Positions 43,790-53,241 are shown, counted from the first letter of the stretch. The stretch: DNA of 64,000 nucleotides from CALLPQ01 sp964392325 (GCA_964392325.1 CAYMPJ010000002.1:1-64000); one strand, 5' to 3'. Program-made: numbers and translations. The notes: generated by a model from the letters alone, not told the origin.

Positions 43790-45052
43790 TTACTCAGAAA
43801 TACTCAAGCGACTAATGGAGGCAGCAATCCCGAAAAAAGCAGCTTGAAGATCAAGGGTTTCCACGAAAAAATATTGGCTGAGATTAGATGCACAATCACG
43901 CAACAAAATATCGGCCGCACTCCCCGGTGCAATTTGGAAACCAACTGAATAAACCAGAATACCGTTATTGCGTGCTTCCTCGCACATCGCCTGAAATTGT
44001 GCTGTGGCTTGCGCAGTTGGCTCGGTACCATCTTCATCAGGCAATGGGTTAATATTCCCATCACTCATTATAACAATCGCTTTGGTGGTACCTGCGTTGT
44101 AAGCACTCGGGCGATCGCTAAAATCTCCGCCCAAATCGCCCTGATAATCCGGTGATAAAGCGCGTATCCCCCAAGAAAGGCCGATATGCGCATCGGTGCG
44201 ACCACCGGCAGTAAAATTATTGATCGCATTTTTTAAATCGTTGGCATTATCGCTATTAAACAAAACAGGAGACTCTACGCACCGGTCACGGCCCTCAGGT
44301 GGAAAGCCTCCCGGATTTGACTGATCAACGAGCTCACGATCTCCGAAGATAGGTCCATCATCATAATCAGCTAGCTCATAAAAAATACAAGGTCGGTGAA
44401 TAGGTCCAGCAGCATCTGCGAGACTGATATAGTCCGTCACTACTGGCTCCAGATTTACATTGGCCGAAAACGGAATAATACTTACCGAAAGCTGCTCATC
44501 TTCTGTTGAAGCAAAAATTTGATCAATAAAAGCTTGCCCAGCAGTACGAAGGTTATCAATTCGGGGACCATCCATAGAAATTGATACATCCAGCACCAAT
44601 GCAACTTCTATTTCATTGAAGCTTTCCCCTGCGGAGGAGGCCACATCGATTGAAAAAGTTGAATAATCGTCATTGCTAATCTGATTTAAAAACCTGATAA
44701 AAAATGTTGGCATTTCAACATTAGCGGTTGCACGCACCTGCCGGGACGACTGACTATTGATCAACACAACCGGGGTAAATGAGACACTGGAGGGATCCAG
44801 GGAAAAGCGCTCGGGCTTGAAATTTGTATTAAAATATTCTGTTGCGACCACAGTTGGCGAGCGCTCATTGCTAAGCGAGGATGCAGCCAAGACTGCGCTG
44901 TCGGTCGCAGATTGCAATTCAGCGCGGATGGTTGCAAAACGGATCATGTCAACGCCCGCTCCACCAAGAACAAAAATCACGAAAATCATTATTCCCGTGA
45001 GTATGGCTATATTTCCAGATTGATTTTTTCTCAATCCTGCCGTTTTGGTCAT
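43790..45052 (-). CDS. tadG: TadG-like pilus protein with von Willebrand A domain
   Basis: The 420-residue protein begins with a TadG/TadE N-terminal helix (SGNIAILTGIMIFVIFVLGGAGVDMIRFATIRAELQSATDSAVLAA) and carries a VWA domain in the second half, starting with the metal-ion-dependent adhesion site motif DVSISMDG (near residue 155) and continuing with GGRTDAHIGLSWGIRAL and AIVIMSDGN. It is membrane-anchored with the VWA domain outside. It probably helps adhesion or pilus assembly. First gene of the second Tad cluster, with an inverted repeat about 90-115 bp upstream. Confidence 0.92.
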   Translation of the reverse strand: MTKTAGLRKNQSGNIAILTGIMIFVIFVLGGAGVDMIRFATIRAELQSATDSAVLAASSLSNERSPTVVATEYFNTNFKPERFSLDPSSVSFTPVVLINSQSSRQVRATANVEMPTFFIRFLNQISNDDYSTFSIDVASSAGESFNEIEVALVLDVSISMDGPRIDNLRTAGQAFIDQIFASTEDEQLSVSIIPFSANVNLEPVVTDYISLADAAGPIHRPCIFYELADYDDGPIFGDRELVDQSNPGGFPPEGRDRCVESPVLFNSDNANDLKNAINNFTAGGRTDAHIGLSWGIRALSPDYQGDLGGDFSDRPSAYNAGTTKAIVIMSDGNINPLPDEDGTEPTAQATAQFQAMCEEARNNGILVYSVGFQIAPGSAADILLRDCASNLSQYFFVETLDLQAAFFGIAASISRLSISE

Positions 45053-45440
45053 TTGTCACCTCTTAAGGATTTTTTAGTTTTCACAATCAGGCACAAACCC
45101 ATGCCTCTGTGTAACCTTGCAAAATCCGCACCTAACAGACCAATTATCCACATTGAATAATTGGTCGGATGCAATTTATTGGAATAATATAATTATTCGA
45201 TTAAATTTTACCGGTTTTCTCTGAATATCAGAATATTTGTCCGCGCAGTATTTACTGGGATTGCTGAATATTTATGGTTAAGAAAAACATAATTCTCCAG
45301 AGTCATGAAATTCATGATAAACAAAACATTAACCACCCCATCTTTAAACGCGGTAAAAAGTGATTGGTAATTCCACTGCGCGTTCTATAATCAACGTCAT
45401 AAACGGGCTGAATTTTTAAAAAGAAAACGACGAGCGCCAC
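45053..45440. other. Divergent region tadG/argE with inverted repeats
   Basis: The 388-bp gap holds two dyads. GACCAATTAT (45138-45147) and ATAATTGGTC (45157-45166) are perfect 10-bp arms with a nine-base spacer, the best operator candidate in the window. A weaker one is AATAAT-ATA-ATTATT at 45183-45197. The region is AT-rich; no gene is seen. Confidence 0.6.
45138..45166. promoter_or_regulatory. 10-9-10 inverted repeat upstream of tadG, candidate operator
   Basis: A perfect 10-bp dyad with a nine-base spacer, 86 bp upstream of the tadG start codon. The outer half-site GACCAAT is also in the palindrome at 11254-11267, downstream of tadC. It could bind a dimeric regulator or form a hairpin in the tadG leader. 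Confidence 0.55.
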
Positions 45441-46631
45441 TTGGAAAACAAAACCGATATCCGAACGATAACTGAGCAACATAGCCCGCAAATTCAATGG
45501 ATAGAGCGGTTAATTGCCCATGATACGATTTCCCATAAATCAAACCTTAACCTTATCGAGGATGTTGAAGACTATCTTCATGGATTTAACATCGATACAT
45601 GGCGCGCGCCTGATGATACTGGCACCAAAACAAATCTTTATGCGCGGATCGGACCCAATATTGAAGGGGGCGTCGTTTTATCAGGTCATACAGATGTTGT
45701 TCCTGTAGAGGGACAAGAATGGGATAGCGATCCGTTTAAAATTGACTTGCGCGGGGATAAGCTTTTTGGCCGCGGCACATGTGATATGAAAAGCTTCTCT
45801 GCTATCGCATTATCGCTCATTCCTGAAATGCTGGGCGCTGATCTAAAAAAACCGATCATGCTGGCCCTTTCTTATGATGAAGAAGTCGGGTGTATCGGCG
45901 CACCACGTATGATAGAACGCATTCGCCGCGATCTACCAAAGCCTCATGCTGTCATTGTTGGCGAACCAACAATGATGAAAGTAATTAACGGCCATAAAGG
46001 CATTGCTTCATTCAGAACTCAGGTTCATGGATTTACCACCCACTCCAGTCAAACCGACCGCGGAGTTTCAGCGGTAGAAATAGCGTCAAAACTCATTTCA
46101 AAAATTACGCAAATGCGCGATGCAAAACGCGAAACCCATGACCCCGATAATCCTTTTGATCCCCCTTACACATCGATGACTGTTAATGTGATAAGAGGGG
46201 GAACACAGCTCAATATTATGGCAGGGCACGCACAATTTGAATGGGACATGCGCTTGATTCCCGGCGATTCAATGCAACTACTCTATGATGAGTTTCTTGA
46301 CTATTGCGATGACGTCGAAAAAGAAATGAAAAAGCGCTCCCCCGATTGTCGTATCGAAACCGAACAAATGACATATGCCCCCTCTCTTGCACCGCGCATT
46401 GATAACCCGGCTGCCGAGCTCGCCAAATCCCTTACGGGTCACAACAATACCGAAGTTGTCGCCTACGCAGCCGAAGCCGGACAATTTCAAGAAGCAGGCT
46501 TTTCAACAATAATATGTGGCCCCGGTTCAATCGATCAGGCTCACCAAGCCAATGAGTTTATTTCTCTCGATCAAATTAAAGCCGGCACACAGTTTCAGCG
46601 CGCATTGATTAAACGCCTCTCTCTTGGCTAA
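45441..46631 (+). CDS. argE: Acetylornithine deacetylase
   Basis: ArgE removes the acetyl group from N-acetylornithine in arginine synthesis. The 396-residue M20 metallopeptidase fold is clear: GHTDVVPVEGQEWDSDPF holds a zinc-ligand histidine and Asp, GRGTCDMKSF the bridging Asp, YDEEVGCIGAPRM the catalytic and ligand glutamates, and FQEAGFSTIICGPGSIDQAHQANEF the C-terminal ligand histidine. The start codon is TTG at 45441, because no in-frame ATG or GTG lies before conserved sequence. It is alone on its strand; succinyl-diaminopimelate desuccinylase is the nearest alternative. Confidence 0.9.
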   Translation: MENKTDIRTITEQHSPQIQWIERLIAHDTISHKSNLNLIEDVEDYLHGFNIDTWRAPDDTGTKTNLYARIGPNIEGGVVLSGHTDVVPVEGQEWDSDPFKIDLRGDKLFGRGTCDMKSFSAIALSLIPEMLGADLKKPIMLALSYDEEVGCIGAPRMIERIRRDLPKPHAVIVGEPTMMKVINGHKGIASFRTQVHGFTTHSSQTDRGVSAVEIASKLISKITQMRDAKRETHDPDNPFDPPYTSMTVNVIRGGTQLNIMAGHAQFEWDMRLIPGDSMQLLYDEFLDYCDDVEKEMKKRSPDCRIETEQMTYAPSLAPRIDNPAAELAKSLTGHNNTEVVAYAAEAGQFQEAGFSTIICGPGSIDQAHQANEFISLDQIKAGTQFQRALIKRLSLG

Positions 46632-46781
46632 AACAGCATTTTTAAATCATCGGAAATAAGATTTTGTTAAGGTCTGTTTACAGACTATATACAAATTAAT
46701 TTTAAAAAAAACGCCCCTGCTTTACCTGCAGTTTACGGCTCTATGCAAATGTACCCTTATCTTTTAGTGATGAGGGTAATT

Positions 46782-48221
46782 GTGGTTAAAAAAATAAAAT
46801 CTTGTCGTGTTTGCGGATCTCGCGCATTAAATCCGGTATTTTTACCAAGTGAAGATTCAGTGTCACCACTTCATGTGCCAAATTCTGGCGCTCGGAAAAA
46901 ATCCATCGACAAAAACTCTGATCATAAAAATCCGGTTTGCACAGAAAAATTTGTTTTATGTGATCCCTCTCTTGATAGCAAAGCGTGCGGGTTATTGCAG
47001 CGAGAAACTTTTAACAAGCCCGAGAATTTATCATACATGCCCTCCGCAACATTCCGGATGAATCGCGATCATTTGCGCGCCGCAGCAACAGAAGCCCTTG
47101 AATTGATTTCAGGTCGCGATTGCGCCGCTCTCGATATTGGTTGCAATGATGGTACTCTTTTATCTTACTATCCACGTTGGGTAGATCGATTTGGCGTTGA
47201 TACTGATCCGTGTGTATCGCAAATTGGTGAGTGGGCTTGGTCAGCGCAAGCTGCGTTCCCCTCCAGCGAACTTGATCAGGCATTTGGCTCAAAAAAGTTT
47301 GATATTATTACCTGCATTTCAACCTTCGAATATTGCGACGATCCATCGAAGCTTTTGGAAGCAATTAAAAACCGTTTGGTTGATGATGGTATTTTGATTC
47401 TCGAAACGCTTTATGCGCCAATGATCATGACCGGAAATGCAATTGAAACACTCACCCCGGATATTTCAGGCCTTTATTCTCTTGCAGTCCTAGAGCAAAT
47501 TATCCGGGAAAAAGGATTGAAAATTTTTCGCGGTGCATTGACCAGCAAAGAAGGGGGATCAATCCGCCTCTTTATTACCCATGATAATGTTACCGAGTAT
47601 GATTTTGATCCATGGAGCGAACGCCTTGCACGTTTATGGGATGAAGAAACGGTTTTAGCCCTGCGTGAACGTGCCCCTTATCAGGCTTTTGCAAGCCGTT
47701 GCCATGATGCGCGTGACGAATTCCAAGCCATGCTGTCACAAATAGAAAAGCGCGCAGAAACGGTCCATATTCTTGGGACGGATAAGCATGCGAAAATATT
47801 GATGGATTGGAGTGGTGCGGCTGGCAATGTGATTACCCACGCAGTGGAAATCGATACGAAAAGCCGAATCGAACATGGTGCGTCCCTGCCATTTTCCAAT
47901 TTCCCGCAAGGTCATGACGTTCCCATCATTTCAGAAGCGCAAAGCCGCACCCTGGAGCCTGATTATTTTCTCGCTCCAATACATCTAAAACGAGAAATGC
48001 TGGAATATTGGCGCGAAGCGATTCAGGCGGGCGGGAAAATGATATTTGCAACCCCCAATCCGCATATTGTTGATTCTCAAAACTATACCGCAGAATATGG
48101 AAAAATAATCAGTCAGGGAGACAGTGCCGCAGGTGTTGAAACCCTCAGAGCAATTCTCCACGCTACTGGTGGTCCTCGTTTGATATCAAACAATGAGAGC
48201 GTTACCGCAAAATCGGCTTAA
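46782..48221 (+). CDS. Class I SAM methyltransferase with N-terminal zinc-binding domain
   Basis: The protein of about 480 residues has the three-part structure of sugar C-methyltransferases: a zinc-binding Methyltransf_13-like N-terminus (CRVCGSRALNPVFLPSED, later CDPS...KACGLLQ), a Rossmann SAM-binding domain with ALDIGCNDGTLLSYYP and ITCISTFEYCDDPSKLLEAI, and a C-terminal Methyltransf_14-like domain (VHILGTDKHAKILMDW). Such enzymes methylate nucleotide-linked deoxysugars. I prefer the GTG at 46782, preceded by GAGGG at good spacing, over the upstream ATG at 46743. No sugar gene cluster is adjacent. Confidence 0.85.
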   Translation: MVKKIKSCRVCGSRALNPVFLPSEDSVSPLHVPNSGARKKSIDKNSDHKNPVCTEKFVLCDPSLDSKACGLLQRETFNKPENLSYMPSATFRMNRDHLRAAATEALELISGRDCAALDIGCNDGTLLSYYPRWVDRFGVDTDPCVSQIGEWAWSAQAAFPSSELDQAFGSKKFDIITCISTFEYCDDPSKLLEAIKNRLVDDGILILETLYAPMIMTGNAIETLTPDISGLYSLAVLEQIIREKGLKIFRGALTSKEGGSIRLFITHDNVTEYDFDPWSERLARLWDEETVLALRERAPYQAFASRCHDARDEFQAMLSQIEKRAETVHILGTDKHAKILMDWSGAAGNVITHAVEIDTKSRIEHGASLPFSNFPQGHDVPIISEAQSRTLEPDYFLAPIHLKREMLEYWREAIQAGGKMIFATPNPHIVDSQNYTAEYGKIISQGDSAAGVETLRAILHATGGPRLISNNESVTAKSA

Positions 48222-48933
48222 ATTTGAAAGTTAAATCTCAGTTTTAAATTTAAGTGGATTATTCCTTCTTATTACTTAGGTGGTAGGTAACGCGCATTAA
48301 ATTTGAGAAATTCTTTTTACAAGACCCCTCTTAGACATTTTAAGCTATCAACATTTAATTTGAATACAGCATAATATATTTCAAAAATTTATCATCTTGT
48401 CAGAAGCTGTGCACTCTCAATAATTCATATAGAAGTTACATAACCAATTCTAAAAAACCGCCCCGCCTATCACCTACTAGAGTCATCAAAAAAAAATCGC
48501 AAAACTGCAACTCAAACCCAAATTACAGGAAGTTTCTATCAAAACTTCAACCTCCTAAGGTTCAATAATTATAGGGTTACCCTTGAGATGCACTTTATCC
48601 GTGCAATCAGATAGTTGTTTAGAAATTTTTTACCAAAAGCGCAGATTTTTTGATTGGCATGGAGATGGTCATTTCATATTATTTTAACAGAGCAAAGGTC
48701 AGTAGGCTGCAATTTTTTGATAAAAAACTTGCCTAGTCACATTAAACTGTATATCTGACCTACAAGCGTATTTATGCAACGTCGATTTAAGAACCAAAAC
48801 AGATATAATATTATCCGTAGACTGCTTACCCTATTCTACTCAATCTGAACGATATGCAATATATGCATGACACAAACCGCCGATATGCTTATCAGCTGTT
48901 CGGGTTCTATTATTATGCACGGAGAATAAAAGT
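48222..48933. other. 712-bp AT-rich region upstream of mucR
   Basis: No gene is supported in this long, strongly AT-rich stretch. Near its end the inverted repeat ATGCA-ATATA-TGCAT (48854-48868) lies 66 bp before the mucR ATG. MucR proteins bind AT-rich DNA and often repress themselves, so the region could be its own control region. A small RNA is possible but I see no clear terminator. Confidence 0.45.
48854..48868. promoter_or_regulatory. AT-rich inverted repeat before mucR
   Basis: Five-base arms ATGCA and TGCAT around ATATA, 66 bp upstream of the start codon. A candidate MucR self-binding site, by analogy with known MucR autoregulation. Confidence 0.4.
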
Positions 48934-49413
48934 ATGTCAAAACACGAGTTAGACTCAGAAGTTGGCGAAACCCTTCATCTTGCTACAGATATCGTAGCTG
49001 CTTATGTTAGCAATAATAAGGTGAATTCGGAAGATTTGCCGTCCTTGATGGCAGATGTATTCCAGTCATTACAAGATATCGCCGCTGGCGATGCTTCTAT
49101 GAGAGCCACAAAAGACCCAGCCATCCCCATTAGCAAATCTGTGACGCCGGAATATGTGATTTGCCTTGAAGATGGTAAAAAACTCAAAATGTTAAAGCGT
49201 TATCTGCGTACGCATTATCAATTAACGCCGGAAGAATATAAGCGCAAATGGGGCTTGCCTGCTGACTACCCAATGGTCGCTCCCAATTATGCAAAAAAGC
49301 GCTCGGCATTTGCCAAGAAAATTGGACTAGGCACACAGCGCTCACCGGCAGATAGCCCGCCAGTGCGCACCAAGAAAAAAGTTACCAAAAAACGGGGCCG
49401 GCCTAAAAAATAA
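48934..49413 (+). CDS. mucR: MucR/Ros-family regulator with altered zinc site and AT-hook tail
   Basis: MucR proteins are H-NS-like alphaproteobacterial regulators that repress exopolysaccharide, virulence and horizontally acquired genes. This 159-residue member has the N-terminal oligomerisation region (TLHLATDIVAAYVSNNKV, residues 13-30) and the Ros core YVICLEDGKKLKMLKRYLRTHYQLTPEEYKRKWGLP. The classical zinc ligands are Cys-Cys-His-His; here they read Cys, Asp, Tyr, His, so zinc binding by the standard set is unlikely. The C-terminus ends in KKVTKKRGRPKK, an AT-hook-like motif. A good ribosome site (GGAGAA) precedes the ATG. Confidence 0.93.
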   Translation: MSKHELDSEVGETLHLATDIVAAYVSNNKVNSEDLPSLMADVFQSLQDIAAGDASMRATKDPAIPISKSVTPEYVICLEDGKKLKMLKRYLRTHYQLTPEEYKRKWGLPADYPMVAPNYAKKRSAFAKKIGLGTQRSPADSPPVRTKKKVTKKRGRPKK

Positions 49414-49463
49414 AAAAAAGTACGGTGTTAAAAACCCTAAAATTTGTTAAAATTCAAATGCAT

Positions 49464-49500
49464 TGAGCTCTAAAATTAATAATTTTAGAGCTCATTTTTA
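49464..49500 (+). terminator. Intrinsic terminator after mucR
   Basis: TGAGCTCTAAAATT, loop AAT, AATTTTAGAGCTCA is a perfect 14-bp stem followed by TTTTTATT. It lies 50 bp after the mucR stop. Its symmetric stem could also slow transcription of the convergent rph gene. Confidence 0.9.
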
Positions 49501-49515
49501 TTGGTCTATTTTCAC

Positions 49516-50223
49516 TTAAGCAATTTCAGCTTGCATGTGCGTTAGCTCTGCACAACCCTTTTTCGCAAGCGCGAGAAGCGCCAGAAACTGGTCTTCGGAA
49601 AAAGGGTCACCTTCAGCCGTACCCTGAATCTCAACAAGCCCGCCTTTGCCTGTTATAACGAAATTCGCATCAGCCTGCGCCGTTGAATCTTCATCATAAT
49701 CCAGATCAAGGACGGGTGCACCGTCCAACAATCCGCAAGAAATGGCGGCGACACTATCAACGATTGGCGACTGTTTGATAATGCCTTGTGCAAGAGCCCA
49801 GTTTACCGCCTGTTGCACCGCAATATACCCCCCTGTAACAGAGGCAGTTCGCGTACCGCCATCTGCCTGGATCACATCACAATCCACAAGGATTTGGCGC
49901 TCCCCCAGTGTTTTCATATTGATAACGGCGCGAAGCGAGCGCCCTATTAAACGCTGTATCTCTTGGGTGCGTCCCGATTGACCTTTTTTGGCCTCGCGTT
50001 TCATGCGCTCTCCGGTTGAGCGTGGCAACATGCCATATTCTGCAGTTACCCAACCTTTACCCCCACCGCGTAGCCATGGCGGCGTGGATTCATCCCAACT
50101 AGCCGTACAGAGCACATGTGTATCCCCGCACTTGACCAGGCAAGAGCCCTCGGCGTGTTTCGTCACCCCTGTTTCAAAGGTGATAGTGCGCATTTCATTA
50201 AAAGTTCTACCCGATGGTCTCAT
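49516..50223 (-). CDS. rph: Ribonuclease PH
   Basis: RNase PH trims the 3' ends of tRNA by phosphorolysis. The 235-residue protein starts MRPSGRTFNEMRTITFETG and contains GGGKGWVTAEYGMLPRSTGERMKREAKKGQSGRTQEIQRLIGRSLRAV, plus DCDVIQADGGTRTASVTGG, the metal and phosphate blocks of the family. Length is normal. It is divergent from hrcA, an arrangement seen in many alphaproteobacteria. Confidence 0.97.
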   Translation of the reverse strand: MRPSGRTFNEMRTITFETGVTKHAEGSCLVKCGDTHVLCTASWDESTPPWLRGGGKGWVTAEYGMLPRSTGERMKREAKKGQSGRTQEIQRLIGRSLRAVINMKTLGERQILVDCDVIQADGGTRTASVTGGYIAVQQAVNWALAQGIIKQSPIVDSVAAISCGLLDGAPVLDLDYDEDSTAQADANFVITGKGGLVEIQGTAEGDPFSEDQFLALLALAKKGCAELTHMQAEIA

Positions 50224-50367
50224 GATGATCTCCCGAATTCAGTAGGGATGGTGGTAAAGAGCCTTGGCTCATGTGTCGATAGGAAGAACGTGCACTATTG
50301 ATTTTTTTCAACAAATCGCACGATTTATGATAGGGGATGGGTATCAATGGTGATGTGATTTTGAAAT

Positions 50368-51408
50368 ATGAACGCCCTGGAAGAAATTGACGAACGGTCG
50401 CGAGAAGTTTTTCGCCAATTGGTGGAGACATATATCCGCACTGGCGAACCCGTAGGGTCGCGCCGACTGAGTCAGGAAAAACTTCTGAATGTATCAGCCG
50501 CAACGATTCGCAATGTTATGGCTGATTTGACTGATATCGGCCTGCTTCATGCCCCACATATTTCAGCTGGACGCCTGCCGACACAAACTGGCATGCGCCT
50601 CTTCGTAGATAGCCTCTTGCAAGTGGGGGATCTTGGCGATAACGAGCGCAAAATTCTCAGTGGCCATATCGAGGAAGGGCCGAACTCCTCCGTCCTTGAA
50701 GAAGCAGCCTCTCAGCTGACCGACCTCACACAAAGCGCCTCTCTGGTGATTACCAACAAAGTCGAGGCGCCCCTGCGCCACCTTGAGTTTGTCCCGACCA
50801 GCCCCGAAGAGGCTTTGGCTGTGCTCGTCTTTGAAGATGGCAGCGTCGAAAACCGTGTAATCAAGCTGCCAGAAGGGCTCCCGCCAGCCTCATTGACGAT
50901 TGCCAGCAACTACCTCAATGCCCGCTTGCGCGGACAGACCCTCTCTGAAGCACGCTCAAAAATCATCAAAGAGCTCGACGAGAATCGCTCAGCCCTCGAC
51001 CAACTCACCGCTTCCTTAGTAAAACGGGGGGTCGCAGATTTTCCCGCTTCGTCTGATAATCATACAAACGCCTCTCTCATCGTCAGGGGACGCGGACGCC
51101 TTCTGGATGAAACCTCGGAAGCTGATCTGGAGCGGGTGCGTATGCTATTTGATGATCTCGAGCGTAAGGAAGAATTGATTGATTTGCTCGGCGCCGCGCA
51201 CGATGGCGAAGGGGTAAGGATTTTTATTGGGTCGGAAAACCGGCTTTTCTCCTTGTCCGGGTCTTCTGTAATTGTTGCCCCCTACCGCGATAGCGGCAAT
51301 AATATCGTCGGCGTTTTAGGGGTTATCGGCCCTACCCGCTTGAATTATGCCAGAGTTATCCCGATAGTAGATTATACGGCTGAACTTGTCTCAAAACTGT
51401 TGAAATAA
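50368..51408 (+). CDS. hrcA: Heat-inducible transcription repressor HrcA
   Basis: HrcA binds the CIRCE operator to repress groESL and, in some species, dnaK genes. The 346-residue protein has the winged-helix N-terminus (REVFRQLVETYIRTGEPVGSRRLSQ and VSAATIRNVMADLTDIGLLHAPHISAGRLPTQTGMRLFVDSLL), and the GAF-like dimer domain ends in GVLGVIGPTRLNYARVIPIVDYTAELVSKLL. All match the family. It is followed by grpE after 87 bp. I found no CIRCE sequence in this window, so its targets lie elsewhere. Confidence 0.97.
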   Translation: MNALEEIDERSREVFRQLVETYIRTGEPVGSRRLSQEKLLNVSAATIRNVMADLTDIGLLHAPHISAGRLPTQTGMRLFVDSLLQVGDLGDNERKILSGHIEEGPNSSVLEEAASQLTDLTQSASLVITNKVEAPLRHLEFVPTSPEEALAVLVFEDGSVENRVIKLPEGLPPASLTIASNYLNARLRGQTLSEARSKIIKELDENRSALDQLTASLVKRGVADFPASSDNHTNASLIVRGRGRLLDETSEADLERVRMLFDDLERKEELIDLLGAAHDGEGVRIFIGSENRLFSLSGSSVIVAPYRDSGNNIVGVLGVIGPTRLNYARVIPIVDYTAELVSKLLK

Positions 51409-51495
51409 TCCGGCCAGAGGCGTACATGCAAACATCATACAGCGGCGAGCGGGCCCGGAACGCTCCCTCATTACAGTTAGCCTTGAGAGTTTTCT

Positions 51496-52245
51496 ATGAG
51501 CAGATTTAATTATCCTCCAAACGACGGACAGGATCAAGACGGCGAGAATATGGATTCCGAGTTTGTCGACGAACAGTTGGACGAAATTCCTCTCTCGGGA
51601 GATGACCTGTTCATGGCTGAAGAAGATATTGACGAATCAAATGCCCTTCGTGAGGACATGGAACAGGCTGATGCTGGCGGCGATATTCAGGATCTTTTAG
51701 CGCAAAAGGAAAATGATCTCGCTGAAATGAATGACCGGTTTTTACGTCTCGCCGCCGAGATGGAGAATTTACGTCGGCGCGGCGAACGCGAAAAGCAGGA
51801 TGCCGGAAAATATGCAATTTCTGAATTTGCCCGGGATCTGGTTAGCGTTGCTGATAATTTTGATCGTGCCCTCAACAGCATACCCCCCGAAACCACTCAA
51901 ATATCTCCTGATACCGCGGAGAGTTTGGTGACCGGTTTGCGCATGACCGAGAAAGAATTGCTCGCCGTACTGCAGCGCTATGGCGTCAACCGTATCAATC
52001 CAACTGGCGAGCGTTTTGACCCGAATTTACACCAAGCGGTGGCTCAGGTACCGGGCAATGGCGTGCCAGCTGGTCATGTGGTTGATGTGGCACAAACAGG
52101 CTTTACGATTGGTGACCGAGTGTTGCGCGCGGCCATGGTGACGATCTCCCTTGGTGATGTTCCCGGTGATGCACCCGGCAGTGATGATCCAGAGCCAAGC
52201 CCGACCGACGGCGACCCCGGATCGACATTCGATACAAGCGCTTAA
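51496..52245 (+). CDS. grpE: Nucleotide exchange factor GrpE
   Basis: GrpE releases ADP from DnaK. The 249-residue protein has an acidic N-terminus (residues 1-55), a long coiled coil (LAQKENDLAEMNDRFLRLAAEMENLRRRGEREKQDAGKYAISEFARDLVSVADNFDRAL) and the C-terminal beta domain with RYGVNRINPTGERFDPNLHQAVAQVPG and GFTIGDRVLRAAMVTI. A Ser/Pro/Asp-rich tail follows. It is longer than usual mainly by these tails. dnaK is not next to it. Confidence 0.96.
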   Translation: MSRFNYPPNDGQDQDGENMDSEFVDEQLDEIPLSGDDLFMAEEDIDESNALREDMEQADAGGDIQDLLAQKENDLAEMNDRFLRLAAEMENLRRRGEREKQDAGKYAISEFARDLVSVADNFDRALNSIPPETTQISPDTAESLVTGLRMTEKELLAVLQRYGVNRINPTGERFDPNLHQAVAQVPGNGVPAGHVVDVAQTGFTIGDRVLRAAMVTISLGDVPGDAPGSDDPEPSPTDGDPGSTFDTSA

Positions 52246-52338
52246 AACCTTGCTACTTGCCCCATTGAGAAAGCACACCCCATTGGCTTGCCGCAGGTTA
52301 AGCTTAGTGCTACCGGCTATCAGGATAGGCCATAATAA

Positions 52339-53205
52339 ATGAGCAATGATCATCTTTTTCTTAGTATCGGGGCAATGAAAGCCGGCACGACATGGCTCCA
52401 TCAACAATTAGCATCTCATAGGGACATTCACTTTTGTCCGGAAAAAGAAATCCATTATTTTGCCGATCCTAAAGGTGAAAACTATATGTCGGCCACAGGG
52501 CGCGTTCAGCGCTATCAACAAGTGGTCAAAAATCTCACCGCAGATCGCTTAAACTCCCATGTACAGCGAAACCTTTCTTGGTATGGGTCACACTATCTTG
52601 GTCCCGAGGTGAATGATGATTGGTATACCGCTCTTTTTGAGGTGCGTGCACCGGTCAAGAAAAATGCAAAATATGTTGCAGATTTCAGCAATCTTTATGC
52701 GACCCTTGATATAGAGGGCTGGGACCATATTCGCGCGCTTTATCAAAATGTCCGCGCCATTTACACGATGCGCCATCCTGCAAAACGTATGTGGTCTCAT
52801 TTTAAATTTGACTATGAATTTAAAGGGCACGGCTCAGAGTTAAATGATATCAATCAGGAAAAAATTGACCAGTTTTTGAGTGAGCCGGGATTCGTTAATC
52901 ATATTGATTATGCTGGCACTGTTGAACGATTGCGCAATATATTATTGCCCGAGCAAATAGAATTTTTCTTTTTTGAAAACTTTCGGGATCACCCAATCGA
53001 GAATTTACAGGCCATTGAAAAATTTCTCGATATTGCACCCGGAGAATACAAAAAAGAAAAGTTCGAGAAAAAAATTAACCCCTCTTCCGGGATTGATGTT
53101 CCGAAAATATTTCGAGATGCAATCAACCCGATCCATCAAGAGCAATGCGAACACCTTACCGCGCAAGGGTTTTCTCTACCTAGCAGTTGGTCCAAACCGT
53201 TATAG
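52339..53205 (+). CDS. PAPS-dependent sulfotransferase domain protein
   Basis: The 288-residue protein has the sulfotransferase fold. GAMKAGTTWLHQQL at residues 11-24 is the 5'-phosphosulfate loop. CPEKEIHYF follows, and the 3'-phosphate site is YTMRHPAKRMWSHFKFD (near residue 140), with FFFENFRDHP later. It transfers sulfate from PAPS to an unknown acceptor, perhaps a lipid or polysaccharide. It lies 94 bp after grpE on the same strand but has no obvious functional link to it. No PAPS-making genes are in the window. Confidence 0.9.
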   Translation: MSNDHLFLSIGAMKAGTTWLHQQLASHRDIHFCPEKEIHYFADPKGENYMSATGRVQRYQQVVKNLTADRLNSHVQRNLSWYGSHYLGPEVNDDWYTALFEVRAPVKKNAKYVADFSNLYATLDIEGWDHIRALYQNVRAIYTMRHPAKRMWSHFKFDYEFKGHGSELNDINQEKIDQFLSEPGFVNHIDYAGTVERLRNILLPEQIEFFFFENFRDHPIENLQAIEKFLDIAPGEYKKEKFEKKINPSSGIDVPKIFRDAINPIHQEQCEHLTAQGFSLPSSWSKPL

Positions 53206-53241
53206 GAAAAACGGAAAAGCGAACGTAAACGCCTACTGAAG

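Noticed and set aside
50224..50367. CIRCE operator before hrcA
   Set aside because: No TTAGCACTC-N9-GAGTGCTAA sequence was found in the rph-hrcA gap.
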